Source of the DNA: SHZI01 sp964417725
GTDB lineage: Bacteria; Pseudomonadota; Gammaproteobacteria; Steroidobacterales; GCA-2729495
NCBI GenBank assembly: GCA_964417725.1
Contig: CAYQIV010000010.1
Span: 1-64,000, forward strand
Length of the DNA: 64,000 nucleotides
Direction: 5' to 3'
In this document: positions 17,845-26,470 of the stretch, piece after piece
How positions within the stretch are numbered: the first letter of the stretch is position 1
Layout of the letters: the number at the start of each line of letters is the position of its first letter
Notes under the pieces: generated by a model
Seen by the model: the letters and a program-made list of their open reading frames with translations, nothing else
Databases searched by the model: none
What the model was told of the DNA's origin: nothing
Program-made: the position numbers and the translations under genes

Positions 17845-19308
17845 ATGACTGGCGAAACCTACAACGATCACATCGTGCGCCGCTTCCTGCTCGGGGCCGC
17901 CATCTGGGGTGTCGCGGCCATGACCAACGGCCTCTACGTCGCCGCACAACTCGCCTGGCCGGCGCTGAACTTCGACATCCCGTGGCTGACCTTCAGCCGG
18001 CTGCGTCCGGATCACACCTTCGGCGTGATCTTCGGCTTCGGTGGCTCGGCCCTCATGGGCACCTGCTACTACGTCGTGCAGCGCACCGGGCATGCGCGGC
18101 TGGCACTACCCGGGCTGGCCAGTTTCACGTTCTGGGGCTGGCAGCTGGCCTGCCTGCTCGGCATGCTGACCATCCCGCTCGGCATCACGCAGAGCAAGGA
18201 ATACGCCGAGCCGGAGTGGTTCGTCGATATCCTCATCGCAGTGGTCTGGGTGGCCTTCGGCACGGTGTTCTTCACCACGCTCGCCCGGCGGCGCATCCGC
18301 CATATCTACGTGTCGAACTGGTACTACGGTGCCTTCATCATCGCTGTCGGGCTGCTGCATATCGTCAACAACCTCGCGCTGCCGGTGTCATTGACCCACT
18401 CCTACCCTGTCTGGACGGGCACCGTCGATGCGATGGTGCAATGGTGGTATGGGCACAACGCCGTGGCGTTCTTCCTCACCGCCGGATTCCTCGGCATGAT
18501 GTACTACTTCGTGCCACGGCAGGCCAGGCAGCCGCTGTGGAGCTACCGCTTCTCCATCGTCAATTTCTGGGCACTCATCTCGGTCTACATGTGGGCAGGC
18601 TCGCACCACCTGCTCTACACGGCACTGCCCGACTGGGTGCAGTCCGTCGGCATGGCCTTTTCCCTCGTGCTGCTGATGCCGAGCTGGGGCTCGGCGGCCA
18701 ACGGGCTGCTAACGTTCAACGGCTCGTGGCACCGCCTGCGGGAAGACGTCGCGGCGCGCTTTCTCGTCATCGCCCTGGTGTTCTATGCGGCATCGACCTT
18801 CGAAGGCTCGATGATGGCCATCCGCAGCGTCAACGCCTTCACGCACTACACCGACTGGACGGTCGCACACGTCCATTCCGGCTCCATCGGCTGGGTGGCG
18901 ATGATCTCCATCGGCTCGATCTACGCCATGGCACCACGCACGCTGGGCGTTCCGGCCATGCACTCGCGCGGGGCAATGGTCGCGCATTTCTGGCTGCACA
19001 TGGCCGGGCTGCTGCTTTACGTGCTGGCGATGTGGACCGCCGGCCTGCTCCAGGGCGTGATGTGGCGCGCCACCGACGCCAACGGTTCGCTGATGCATTC
19101 CTTCATGGATGTGCTGATCGCCACCAAACCTTATTACTACATCCGGTTCGCCGGCGGTCTGCTGGTGGTCATCGGCATGGTGGTGATGGGGTGGAACCTC
19201 TGGCACACGGCGGCCGATGCCCGGGCGCGGCGCATCAAGCCGGTGCCGATCCCGGTGCCCGAGCCCTATCCGCACCAGGTCCCGGCGCCGTTGCCGGCCA
19301 CGCCCTGA
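17845..19308 (+). CDS. ccoN: cbb3-type cytochrome c oxidase subunit I
   Basis: A 487-residue catalytic subunit of the high-affinity terminal oxidase. About twelve membrane segments; heme/CuB ligands are visible in PDHTFGVIFGFGG, WWYGHNAVAFFLTAGFLG, the His pair in WAGSHHLLYTALPDW, and HVHSGSIGWVAM. ATG 17845 is chosen because GGGAG ends five bases upstream; an in-frame GTG at 17839 lies within that Shine-Dalgarno. First gene of ccoNOQP. Reduces O2 to water using electrons from c-type cytochromes delivered via CcoO and CcoP. Confidence 0.97.
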   Translation: MTGETYNDHIVRRFLLGAAIWGVAAMTNGLYVAAQLAWPALNFDIPWLTFSRLRPDHTFGVIFGFGGSALMGTCYYVVQRTGHARLALPGLASFTFWGWQLACLLGMLTIPLGITQSKEYAEPEWFVDILIAVVWVAFGTVFFTTLARRRIRHIYVSNWYYGAFIIAVGLLHIVNNLALPVSLTHSYPVWTGTVDAMVQWWYGHNAVAFFLTAGFLGMMYYFVPRQARQPLWSYRFSIVNFWALISVYMWAGSHHLLYTALPDWVQSVGMAFSLVLLMPSWGSAANGLLTFNGSWHRLREDVAARFLVIALVFYAASTFEGSMMAIRSVNAFTHYTDWTVAHVHSGSIGWVAMISIGSIYAMAPRTLGVPAMHSRGAMVAHFWLHMAGLLLYVLAMWTAGLLQGVMWRATDANGSLMHSFMDVLIATKPYYYIRFAGGLLVVIGMVVMGWNLWHTAADARARRIKPVPIPVPEPYPHQVPAPLPATP

Positions 19309-19347
19309 TCGTCAGGCCCCGTGCCCCCTTTTACCAGGAGACATCCC

Positions 19348-19989
19348 GTGGCCAACGGTTACCGGTATCTCGAAAAGATCGAAAAACACGCCGGCCTGCT
19401 CGGCATCTGCATCGCCCTCATGGTGTCGCTGGGCGGGCTGGCGGAAATCACGCCGCTGTTCGTGCGGGCACACGCGATCGCGCCCGGCGCGTCGGTGGTC
19501 CCCCATGACCCGTTGCGCCTCGCCGGCCGGGACATCTACCGGCGCGAAGGCTGCTACGTGTGCCACACTCAGATGATCCGCGCGCTGCGTGCGGAAACGC
19601 AGCGCTACGGGCCCTACTCGCTGGCCGAGGAGTCGGTCTATGACCGGCCCCACCAATGGGGCTCCAAACGCACCGGGCCCGACCTCGCGCGTATCGGCGG
19701 CAAGTATTCCGACGAGTGGCACCGGCTGCACCTCATCGACCCGCGCGCGCTGGTGCCGGAATCCAACATGCCGGGCTACCCGTGGCTGGCCGACGAGTCG
19801 ATCGACGCCGACGACATCGTGGCGCGCCTGCGCGCGCTGCGGCGTCTCGGCGATCCCTACAGCGATGCGGACATCGCCGCTGCACCGGCAGCGCTCGAGG
19901 GCAAGACGGCGCTGGATGCGCTGATCGCCTATCTGCAGGGGCTGGGCACCAGCCGCCCGGTGGTGGCTGCTGCGGGAGACACGCCATGA
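19348..19989 (+). CDS. ccoO: cbb3-type oxidase mono-heme cytochrome c subunit
   Basis: A 213-residue subunit with one N-terminal membrane anchor (LGICIALMVSLGGLAEITPLF) and one c-type heme site CYVCH at residues 69-73, with the family sequence GRDIYRREGCYVCHTQMIR and the distal ligand region ESNMPGYPWL. GTG 19348 is the start, with AGGAG seven bases upstream. Length matches the family. Its stop overlaps the ccoQ start. Confidence 0.97.
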   Translation: MANGYRYLEKIEKHAGLLGICIALMVSLGGLAEITPLFVRAHAIAPGASVVPHDPLRLAGRDIYRREGCYVCHTQMIRALRAETQRYGPYSLAEESVYDRPHQWGSKRTGPDLARIGGKYSDEWHRLHLIDPRALVPESNMPGYPWLADESIDADDIVARLRALRRLGDPYSDADIAAAPAALEGKTALDALIAYLQGLGTSRPVVAAAGDTP

Positions 19990-20141
19990 GTGCCCTGTGG
20001 GGACATTTTTCCGGCGTGATCACGACGGTGCTGATGCTGTCGTTCATCGGCATCTGGATCTGGGCCTGGAACGGCCGTCACAAGGCCACGCACGAGGCGT
20101 TGGCCCGCCTGCCGATGGCCGATGCGGAGGATGCCGAATGA
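19986..20141 (+). CDS. ccoQ: cbb3-type oxidase small subunit CcoQ/FixQ
   Basis: A 51-residue protein with one membrane segment (GVITTVLMLSFIGIWIWAW) followed by a short charged tail, as in CcoQ, which stabilises the assembled oxidase. It starts as ATGA on the ccoO stop and its own stop overlaps the ccoP ATG, so translation of O, Q and P is coupled. Confidence 0.92.
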   Translation: MSALWGHFSGVITTVLMLSFIGIWIWAWNGRHKATHEALARLPMADAEDAE

Positions 20142-21043
20142 GTCCGTTCTGGTCGCTGTGGGTGATGTGCCTCGTGGTGCTCAACCTCGGCGTGACGTTC
20201 TTCCTGTTCATCTGGGGCCAGCGGGTCAGGATCCCGACGCTCGACGACGGCACGACGGGCCACGTCTGGGCCCACGGCATCCTGCGCGAAAGCGTGCGCC
20301 GGCTGCCGCGCTGGTGGGTCTTCCTGTCGGCGAGCATGTTCGCGTGGTGCGTGGTCTACCTGCTGCTCTATCCGGGCTTCGGCGCCTATGCGGGCCTCCT
20401 CGGCTGGACCTCCGGCAGTGAACTGCAGCGCGACACCGCCGGCAACCGCGCCATTCTCGGCGCAACGCTGGCCCGTTATGCCACCCTGCCCACCGACGCG
20501 CTGGCCAGCGAACACCCGGCGGCCTTGCAGATCGGTGCGCGCCTGTTCATGGACAACTGCGCGGCCTGCCATGGCCGCGATGCCCGCGGCAACCGCCTGC
20601 TCGGCGCACCCGACCTCGCCGATGGCGACTGGCTCTACGGTGGCGACGACGGCGCCGTAAAGGCCAGCATCGCCGCCGGGCGTCACGGCATGATGCCGCC
20701 GCTCGGTGCCGCCCTGGGCGACGCGGGCACCACCCAGGTCGCCCATTACGTGCTGAGCCTGTCCGGCGCCGCGCATGACGCAGAGGCCGCAGCCGCCGGC
20801 GCGCCGCTGTTCGCGATGTGCGCCGGTTGCCATGGTCCGCAGGGCCAGGGCAATCCCTTCCTCGGCGCCCCGAATCTCGCCGACGACACCTGGCTCTACG
20901 GCGGCGATCTCGCGACGATAGAAGAAACCCTCCACAAGGGGCGCAACGGCATGATGCCGGCGTGGAACACGCGCCTCGACGACGCGGAAATCCACGTCAT
21001 CACCGCCTGGCTGCGGGCGCAGGCTGCGGCGCCGGGTCGCTGA
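20138..21043 (+). CDS. ccoP: cbb3-type oxidase di-heme cytochrome c subunit
   Basis: A 301-residue subunit with two N-terminal membrane segments (WVMCLVVLNLGVTFFLFIWG and LPRWWVFLSASMFAWCVVYL) and two cytochrome c domains with heme sites CAACH (about residue 145) and CAGCH (about residue 228). Each domain has a distal methionine candidate in GRHGMMPP and GRNGMMPAW. Electron entry subunit of the oxidase. The stop TGA overlaps the ATG of the next small gene (TGATG). Confidence 0.96.
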   Translation: MSPFWSLWVMCLVVLNLGVTFFLFIWGQRVRIPTLDDGTTGHVWAHGILRESVRRLPRWWVFLSASMFAWCVVYLLLYPGFGAYAGLLGWTSGSELQRDTAGNRAILGATLARYATLPTDALASEHPAALQIGARLFMDNCAACHGRDARGNRLLGAPDLADGDWLYGGDDGAVKASIAAGRHGMMPPLGAALGDAGTTQVAHYVLSLSGAAHDAEAAAAGAPLFAMCAGCHGPQGQGNPFLGAPNLADDTWLYGGDLATIEETLHKGRNGMMPAWNTRLDDAEIHVITAWLRAQAAAPGR

Positions 21044-21270
21044 TGGCGGCGCCCGGGACACGCGGTGCCTGGTACCACCAGCCCGTCGTCTGGCTGGGCG
21101 GGCTGCTCCTCGCCGCGACGCTCGCCGGCTGCATTCACCTGGTTGCGCTGGCCACACGCCATGCCGATGAACCACTGACCACGGCCCAGCCGGTCCTTTT
21201 CGGCATGCCCACGGCACATCCGGTCCCGTCCGGGCCGCCACCCGCGACATCCGGGGGCGCGGTGCAGTGA
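21043..21270 (+). CDS. Miniature CcoH/FixH-like single-pass membrane protein
   Basis: A 75-residue protein between ccoP and ccoI, where ccoH/fixH normally lies. Its N-terminal half (WYHQPVVWLGGLLLAATLAG, then ALATRHADEPL) matches the FixH membrane anchor pattern of W-Y-x-Q-P-x-x-W, a membrane helix and an A-x-R-x-A-D motif. The usual 100-residue periplasmic domain is missing and replaced by a short Pro-rich tail. CcoH aids cbb3 assembly, so a reduced assembly factor is inferred. Overlaps both neighbours. Confidence 0.7.
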   Translation: MAAPGTRGAWYHQPVVWLGGLLLAATLAGCIHLVALATRHADEPLTTAQPVLFGMPTAHPVPSGPPPATSGGAVQ

Positions 21271-23723
21271 CTGCGGCAGCCACGGCCTGCTGGCACTGTG
21301 GCGAGCCGCTGCCCGAAGGCGAGCGTTTGCTGGCCCGTGTGGCCGGAAGCCATCATCCGGTCTGCTGCCAGGGCTGCCGGGCAGCCGCCGAATGGATCGA
21401 CCAGCTTGGGCTGGCCGATTACTACCGCCTGCGCAGTGCACCGGCACAGCGGCCGGATGCAACCACCAACGGGCCGCCGGATCACGCTGCGTGGACGCGT
21501 CCGGAAGTGGCCCGTCATGTGGTGCGCGAACTCGACGACGGGCGGCGCGAGTCGACCCTGCTCATCGAAGGCATCCGTTGCAGCGCCTGCGTGTGGCTGA
21601 TCGAGCGCGCGCTCGGCGCGCTCGACGGCATCGACAGCGTGCGCGTCAACGCGGGTGCACAACGCGCGCACATCGTCTGGCACGACAACGCCTGTGCCCT
21701 GCCACGGATACTCGAGGTGCTGGCCCGCACCGGATACAGGGCCTTGCCCCTCGACGCGGCAGCGCTCGACGAGCTGCGCCAGCGCGAGGCGCGCGCTGCA
21801 CTCAAGCGCCTGGTCGTCGCCGGCTTCGGTGCGATGCAGGCGATGATGTTCGCCAGCGGCCTGTACCTCGGCGCCTTCGACGGCACCGGCACGGCGACAC
21901 GCGACCTGCTGCGCTGGCTGGGCCTGCTGGTGGCGACACCCGTGGTGTTCTATGCGGCGCGGCCGTTCTTCACCGGCGCCTGGCGCACGCTCAAGGCGCG
22001 GCACCCCGGCATGGACGTGCCGGTGGCGCTGGCGATCGCGCTGATCTATGCGGCGAGCGTCATCGAGATCCTGCGTGGCGGCACCGAGGTGTATTTCGAT
22101 TCGGTGAGCATGTTCGTGTTCTTCCTGCTGGTGGGTCGTTATCTCGAGATGCGTGCCCGTCACCGCGCCGGCGACCTCTGCGACGCCATGGCGCGGCTGA
22201 CCCCGCTGTTCGCCGACCGCATCGCCGCCGACGGCACACAGCAGCGTGTCGGCGCGCTGGAATTGCGCCCCGGCGACACCGTCCACGTCGCCGAGGGCGG
22301 CTGCGTTCCGGCGGACGGCCGGCTGGTGAGCGACCGCTGCCGGGTCGACGAGGCGTTGCTCTCGGGCGAATCGGCACCCGTCCTCAAGCGGCGGGGCGAT
22401 GCACTCATCGCCGGCAGCCTGGTGGTCGAGGGCCCCGCGGTGATGGACGTCGCCCGGGTGGGCGGCGAGACCGTGCTCGCCGGGATCGTGGCATTGTTGA
22501 CACGCGCAGCCGCCGAGCGGCCACGCCTGGCACGGGCCGGCGAACGCGCAGCCGCCGGATTCGTCGCCCGGGTGCTGGCCCTCGCCACCCTCACCGCGAT
22601 CGGCTGGAGCCTCATCGATCCGTCACGGGCCTTCGCGGCGACGCTCGCGGTGCTGGTCGTGTCCTGCCCGTGCGCCTTTGCGCTCGCCGTGCCGGCGGCG
22701 CTCACCCGCGCGATCGCCCTGCTGGCGCGGCGCGGCGTGCTGGTGGTGCGTGCGGATGCCATCGAGGGCCTGGCCGGCGCCACGCATGTCGTTTTCGACA
22801 AGACCGGCACGCTGACGGATCGCCGGTTGTCGCTGGAGCACGTCGACTGCCGGCGCGATGGCATCGACCGCGAGACCGCACTGCGCCTCGCCGCCAGCCT
22901 GGCGCGCGGCAGCCGGCATCCGGTGGCCTGCGCCATCGCGGCGGCCCACACCACGGCCACCGGCATCAACGTCGGCGAATTGCGCACCGAAGCCGGTGGT
23001 GGGCTGGAAGGACTCGTCGACGGGCGGCGACTGCGGCTCGGCCATGCCGGCTTTGCGCTGCACGGTGTGCCGGCGCCGGCACCGGGCGATGAAGACGCCG
23101 TGGTGCTCGCCGACGACGAGGGGCCGATCGCCCGTTTCCGGCTGGGCGAGCGGCTGCGTCCCGGCGCACGGGAGGCGATCACCGCACTGGCCCAGGACGG
23201 GCTCGACATCGAAATCGCGAGCGGCGACGCACCCGGCAAAGTCGCCGATGTCGCCGCACAGCTCGGCATCACCCACTGGCGGGCGCGCCTGACACCGGCC
23301 GCCAAGCTGGCGCGACTCAAGGCGCTGCGCGCCGGCGGGGCGCGCGTCATCATGGCCGGAGACGGCATCAACGACGGGCCGGTCCTGGCCGCCGCCGACA
23401 TCGCCGTGACGCTCGCCTCGGGCGCCGAACTCGCCCAGGCGACGAGCGACATCATCCTCGCCGGCGAACGGCTCGGCCTGCTCGCCGAGGCGCGGGCAAT
23501 GGCCTGCGAGACGCTGACGGTCCTTCGCCAGAACCAGCGTTGGGCGCTGGCCTACAACCTCGCCGCCGTGCCGTTCGCCGCGCTCGGCATGGTGCCGCCC
23601 TGGCTTGCCGCCCTCGGCATGTCGGCGAGTTCGCTGATCGTGGTGCTCAATGCGCTGCGCATCGGCGGCGGCACCGCGGCGCCGGACGACGCGCCCGCAC
23701 CCCGGGGGGTCGAGGCGTGCTGA
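21267..23723 (+). CDS. ccoI: Heavy-metal (copper) translocating P1B-type ATPase CcoI/FixI
   Basis: An 818-residue cation pump that supplies copper for cbb3 maturation. Order: N-terminal zinc-ribbon-like cysteines typical of FixI (CWHCGEPLP...CCQGCRAAAEWI), a heavy-metal-associated domain (GIRCSACVWLIERAL), membrane segments, actuator TGE-equivalent LLSGESAPV, ion site SCPCAFALAVP, phosphorylation loop DKTGTLT, and hinge AGDGINDGPVL. GTG 21267 overlaps the previous stop. Gene position after ccoP and before ccoS supports the maturation role over general copper export. Confidence 0.95.
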   Translation: MTAAATACWHCGEPLPEGERLLARVAGSHHPVCCQGCRAAAEWIDQLGLADYYRLRSAPAQRPDATTNGPPDHAAWTRPEVARHVVRELDDGRRESTLLIEGIRCSACVWLIERALGALDGIDSVRVNAGAQRAHIVWHDNACALPRILEVLARTGYRALPLDAAALDELRQREARAALKRLVVAGFGAMQAMMFASGLYLGAFDGTGTATRDLLRWLGLLVATPVVFYAARPFFTGAWRTLKARHPGMDVPVALAIALIYAASVIEILRGGTEVYFDSVSMFVFFLLVGRYLEMRARHRAGDLCDAMARLTPLFADRIAADGTQQRVGALELRPGDTVHVAEGGCVPADGRLVSDRCRVDEALLSGESAPVLKRRGDALIAGSLVVEGPAVMDVARVGGETVLAGIVALLTRAAAERPRLARAGERAAAGFVARVLALATLTAIGWSLIDPSRAFAATLAVLVVSCPCAFALAVPAALTRAIALLARRGVLVVRADAIEGLAGATHVVFDKTGTLTDRRLSLEHVDCRRDGIDRETALRLAASLARGSRHPVACAIAAAHTTATGINVGELRTEAGGGLEGLVDGRRLRLGHAGFALHGVPAPAPGDEDAVVLADDEGPIARFRLGERLRPGAREAITALAQDGLDIEIASGDAPGKVADVAAQLGITHWRARLTPAAKLARLKALRAGGARVIMAGDGINDGPVLAAADIAVTLASGAELAQATSDIILAGERLGLLAEARAMACETLTVLRQNQRWALAYNLAAVPFAALGMVPPWLAALGMSASSLIVVLNALRIGGGTAAPDDAPAPRGVEAC

Positions 23724-23923
23724 GCCTTGTCGTGATGATCCCGCTGTCGATCCTGCTCGTGGTCGGTGCCGGCGTGGCGTTCTTCTGGGCCGTCGACCAC
23801 GACCAGTTCGATGACATGGACACACCGGGCCTGGTGCCGATACTCGATGACCCGGATGCGGGCGCGGACGCCGCAACATCATCGGCTAACCCGGGCGCCG
23901 CCGAAGACGGGGACGCGGCATGA
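23717..23923 (+). CDS. ccoS: cbb3-type oxidase assembly protein CcoS
   Basis: A 68-residue single-pass membrane protein. The family signature FFWAVDHDQFDDMDTPG directly follows the membrane helix (IPLSILLVVGAGVAFFW). CcoS is needed for cofactor insertion into CcoN. GTG 23717 is the best start and overlaps the end of ccoI; the acidic Ala/Asp-rich tail is longer than usual. Confidence 0.9.
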   Translation: MLSLVVMIPLSILLVVGAGVAFFWAVDHDQFDDMDTPGLVPILDDPDAGADAATSSANPGAAEDGDAA

Positions 23924-24648
23924 TCGACGGGCTGACCCTGAGCGCCGCACTGCTGCTCGGCCTGGCGGCGAGCGGCCATTGTCTGGTGATGTGCGGCGGC
24001 ATCTCGGCCGCACTCGGCGTGGCGACGGCGAAAAATGCCGCCGGAAAACCGCAGGCCGCCCTGCTGCTGGGCTATCAGTTCGGGCGCATCGCCACCTACG
24101 CACTGGCCGGCGCCCTGTTCGGCGGCATGCTCGGCGGGCTGCTCGGCACACTCGACATCCCGGCCGTCAGCCGCGGTTTGCGCGGCTTGTCGGTGCTGGC
24201 GCTGTTGTTCGGGGCATTCGTCGCCTTCGGCCGGATTCGCGACCCCGGTGCCGGCGTCGGCCGGCGGCTCTGGGTCCGCCTCGCACCGCTCGGGCGCCGG
24301 CTGCTGCCGGTCGACACGCTGCCGCGCGCGGTGGCCTTCGGCCTGCTGTGGGGCTGGATGCCCTGTGGTTTCGTCTACACCGTGCTGCTCGTCGCCACGC
24401 TGCAACTCGACGCCGTCCGGGCCGCTGCCACCATGACGGCCTTCGGCCTCGGCATGGCACCAGCGCTGCTCGCCAGCGCCTTCGGCGCCCAGCGCTTCTT
24501 CGGTGTCACCGCACACCCGCGTGCCAGACACCTCGCCGGCGTGGCGCTGCTCGCCAGCGCCGCCCTCACCCTCGCCGGTCCCTGGCTGCCCCTCCACCCG
24601 CCGTGGCTCCATGCCTCGGCGCCGCTGGACTGCACCGCGCACCCGTAG
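23920..24648 (+). CDS. Sulfite exporter TauE/SafE family protein (cco-cluster type)
   Basis: A 242-residue membrane protein with about six helices. It opens with GLAASGHCLVMCGGISAAL, the conserved cysteine/histidine motif of the TauE/SafE-type proteins found in cbb3 clusters, and has a second half with LLWGWMPCGFVYT. In other gammaproteobacteria this gene follows ccoS and is thought to help copper delivery or c-cytochrome maturation; this is inference. Starts as ATGA on the ccoS stop. Its last codons and stop lie inside a direct repeat copied at 36.9 kb. Confidence 0.87.
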   Translation: MIDGLTLSAALLLGLAASGHCLVMCGGISAALGVATAKNAAGKPQAALLLGYQFGRIATYALAGALFGGMLGGLLGTLDIPAVSRGLRGLSVLALLFGAFVAFGRIRDPGAGVGRRLWVRLAPLGRRLLPVDTLPRAVAFGLLWGWMPCGFVYTVLLVATLQLDAVRAAATMTAFGLGMAPALLASAFGAQRFFGVTAHPRARHLAGVALLASAALTLAGPWLPLHPPWLHASAPLDCTAHP

Positions 24649-24698
24649 CCCCCGCGGGCGGGGCCCGGGTTGGAGAGGTCACGGGCCAGCGCGTTGCC
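24636..24698 (+). repeat. Left copy of a 63-bp direct repeat bracketing the accessory island
   Basis: Aligns without gaps to 36913-36975 in the same orientation with about 10 mismatches (84% identity by hand count). It begins inside the 3' end of the TauE/SafE gene and contains its stop codon, as integration sites at gene ends often do. The two copies flank 12.2 kb of accessory genes. Confidence 0.7.
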
Positions 24699-25258
24699 AG
24701 CGCCGCGTCGGGGATCCCCCTTGCGCAACCTTGCCAGACATCGGCCGCGCCAGCGGCCAGATTCCTCGGCTCAGGGGCGACGCACCGGCGCTGTCGAGCG
24801 CGGCCCAGCCGAACGGCATCGCGCCGGGAGGCTACACCGCTCTGATCAGGGGCTTTGAAATTCCTGTTCGCAGGTCAGTTTCATTCCCCGTTGAAACACC
24901 CGGATTCCAGCGCCGACCGGACTTACAACCACGAGCGACCGAACATGGCCATCGGCGGCATGACCCCGATACAGAAACTGGCGATGGCCGCTTAACTCCA
25001 CTTCTGGCGACAGCTATAAATGGGGGGATTACCTATTACATAATCCCGCCCGGTCCTTGGGTAATTGAGAATTGGTGCAGGTGGGCCGCGCGCCGAAGAG
25101 CGCCAGATTCTGGCAGGGTTCTACGAGCGTCAGCCCTGCCTCACACCGGAACTCATCAGCTTGCGCGCCCGGCGAGAGTCGTTGCCCTACTGGCGGAAGC
25201 TGCCGATCATCCGGAGCCTGTTGGGGAGCTGAACCAGCTTGGCACCGGCCGGCGATGA
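24649..25258. other. Gene-free stretch at the left edge of the accessory island
   Basis: No intact gene. It holds the rest of the direct repeat (to 24698), a transposase remnant (24912-24995), the presumed IS end near 25035, and then an open plus-strand frame without start from about 25065 to 25232. The latter's end (ILAGFYERQPCL, LPYWRKLPIIRSLLGS) looks like the C-terminus of a truncated gene of unknown identity. Between 24700 and 24900 nothing is recognised. Confidence 0.6.
24912..25035 (+). mobile_element. IS3-family transposase 3' remnant
   Basis: Reading from 24912, the frame ADRTYNHERPNMAIGGM then TPIQKLAMAA-stop (TAA 24993-24995) is the characteristic C-terminus of an IS3-family OrfB integrase (YN-x-x-RP-N-x-A-x-GG-x-TP). 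Upstream of it the frame loses similarity, so only about 28 residues remain. The forty bases after the stop, to GGGGGGATTACC at about 25035, are the likely right terminus. The left end was not found. Confidence 0.7.
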
Positions 25259-26113
25259 TCAGGGAGTGGTCGCCCGCCGCCGCGCGCGTAGCGCCGCAAG
25301 GCCACCGATGGCGGCCCACAGCAGCGCGCCACTCGCCGGCAGCGGCACGGGCGTTATCCAGCCCGGCGTGAACGGCTGCCCCGTGGCCGTGTTGATCAGG
25401 CTGCCGGCAAAGTCGGCCGGCAACTGCAGTCCCAGGGCGTAGGTGTTGGACGCATCGACGCCGACGGGCCCGAAGTTGCTGAGCACGTTCGTCTGCAACA
25501 GGCCGCTGAGGCGGAGTATCCCGTTGGGGGCCACGACGAGTTCCGGCAGGCGCAGGGCAACGTCCAGCGTGGACGCCGACGCCGCGTTGATGACGGCCTG
25601 CCCGCCATTCTGGGAGCCCGATGTATCGGTCGTCACGGAACCACCACCGCCCGGGGTCTCGACGACCTGGTGCGAGACGGCGGCCGTGTATGACGTGGTG
25701 CCGACCACGGCCGCGAGATTGGCCTGGAGCAGGCCGCTGTTGAAGCCCGAGGCGCTACCGGGCATCGGCGCCACGGCAAGAGACGCGGTGACATTGGCAG
25801 TCAACCAGCCTTCCGGTATCACCCACGCCCGGGTGGGATCCGACGCGGGTGCAACGTACCGGATCTGCAGGAGGCTGAACCCCGCGTAGGCGAGGGAGTT
25901 GCCATCGACGACAGACGACGCCGCTTGGAAGACCCCGGCGCCGAGGTCGGCCTGGGCTGAGTAGCCCGCACCGCTGGCTGTGGCGACCTGCGGGAAGGCG
26001 AGCTGCTGGCTGCCAGTTGGCCACTGGACCGAAACAAATGCGGCATCGGCACTCTCTGCATACAGGAGCACTGCCAATGTGACGGTCAGCGATGCGGTCG
26101 TGAGTCGATTCAT
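25259..26113 (-). CDS. VPLPA-CTERM sorting domain secreted protein
   Basis: A 284-residue exported protein with signal sequence TASLTVTLAVLLYAESADA, a Gly/Ser/Thr/Ala-rich beta-type body without cysteine, and the tail VPLPASGALLWAAIGGLAALRARRR, a VPLPA/PEP-CTERM sorting signal. ATG 26113 follows a GGGAG Shine-Dalgarno; the frame is open further upstream but without a second signal sequence. Function unknown; probably a surface or matrix protein anchored or released through an exosortase. Upstream there is the symmetric element TCATGA-N6-TCATGA (26224-26241), a possible regulator site. Confidence 0.8.
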   Translation of the reverse strand: MNRLTTASLTVTLAVLLYAESADAAFVSVQWPTGSQQLAFPQVATASGAGYSAQADLGAGVFQAASSVVDGNSLAYAGFSLLQIRYVAPASDPTRAWVIPEGWLTANVTASLAVAPMPGSASGFNSGLLQANLAAVVGTTSYTAAVSHQVVETPGGGGSVTTDTSGSQNGGQAVINAASASTLDVALRLPELVVAPNGILRLSGLLQTNVLSNFGPVGVDASNTYALGLQLPADFAGSLINTATGQPFTPGWITPVPLPASGALLWAAIGGLAALRARRRATTP

Positions 26114-26243
26114 CGGACTGCTCCCGGCTGTTGTTGTTGGAGTGACTTGCCGGCGCACAAGCATTCTGTGCCGGTATTGGTAGAGCGGCAACCCCCACGG
26201 ATCCTTTTTGACTTAATCTGCATCATGACCCATATCATGAAAC

Positions 26244-26470
26244 GCAGCGCGATCCGCTGTACGCGCGACTGGCGCAACTGCAGTTTGTGGACACGTCGGG
26301 GGAAGAGGCGGCGTGGGCGATTCATTTGATTTCCACGATGCGGAATTCATTGCGATGGAAGCCTTCATCAGTACCGCGCTCCCCGGCATCTATTTCCAGC
26401 TGAATCTCATCAAGATGCCCGTTGGTTTTTGCTTCAGCCGAGGCATGGCTTGCGGAAGCCTCAGGCCGAG
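26244..26470. pseudogene. Diverged duplicate of the msbA-like 3' end and its antisense neighbour
   Basis: Aligns without gaps to 32454-32680 (offset 6,210) with 38 mismatches in 227 bases by hand count, about 83% identity. On the plus strand it preserves the last residues of the ABC exporter (LYARLAQLQFVDTSGEEAA), but the stop codon TAG has become TGG. On the minus strand it preserves the 3' part of the 81-residue gene, also without stop. The right part forms the C-terminal tail of the adjacent frameshifted PEP-CTERM gene. A non-functional remnant. Confidence 0.85.
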
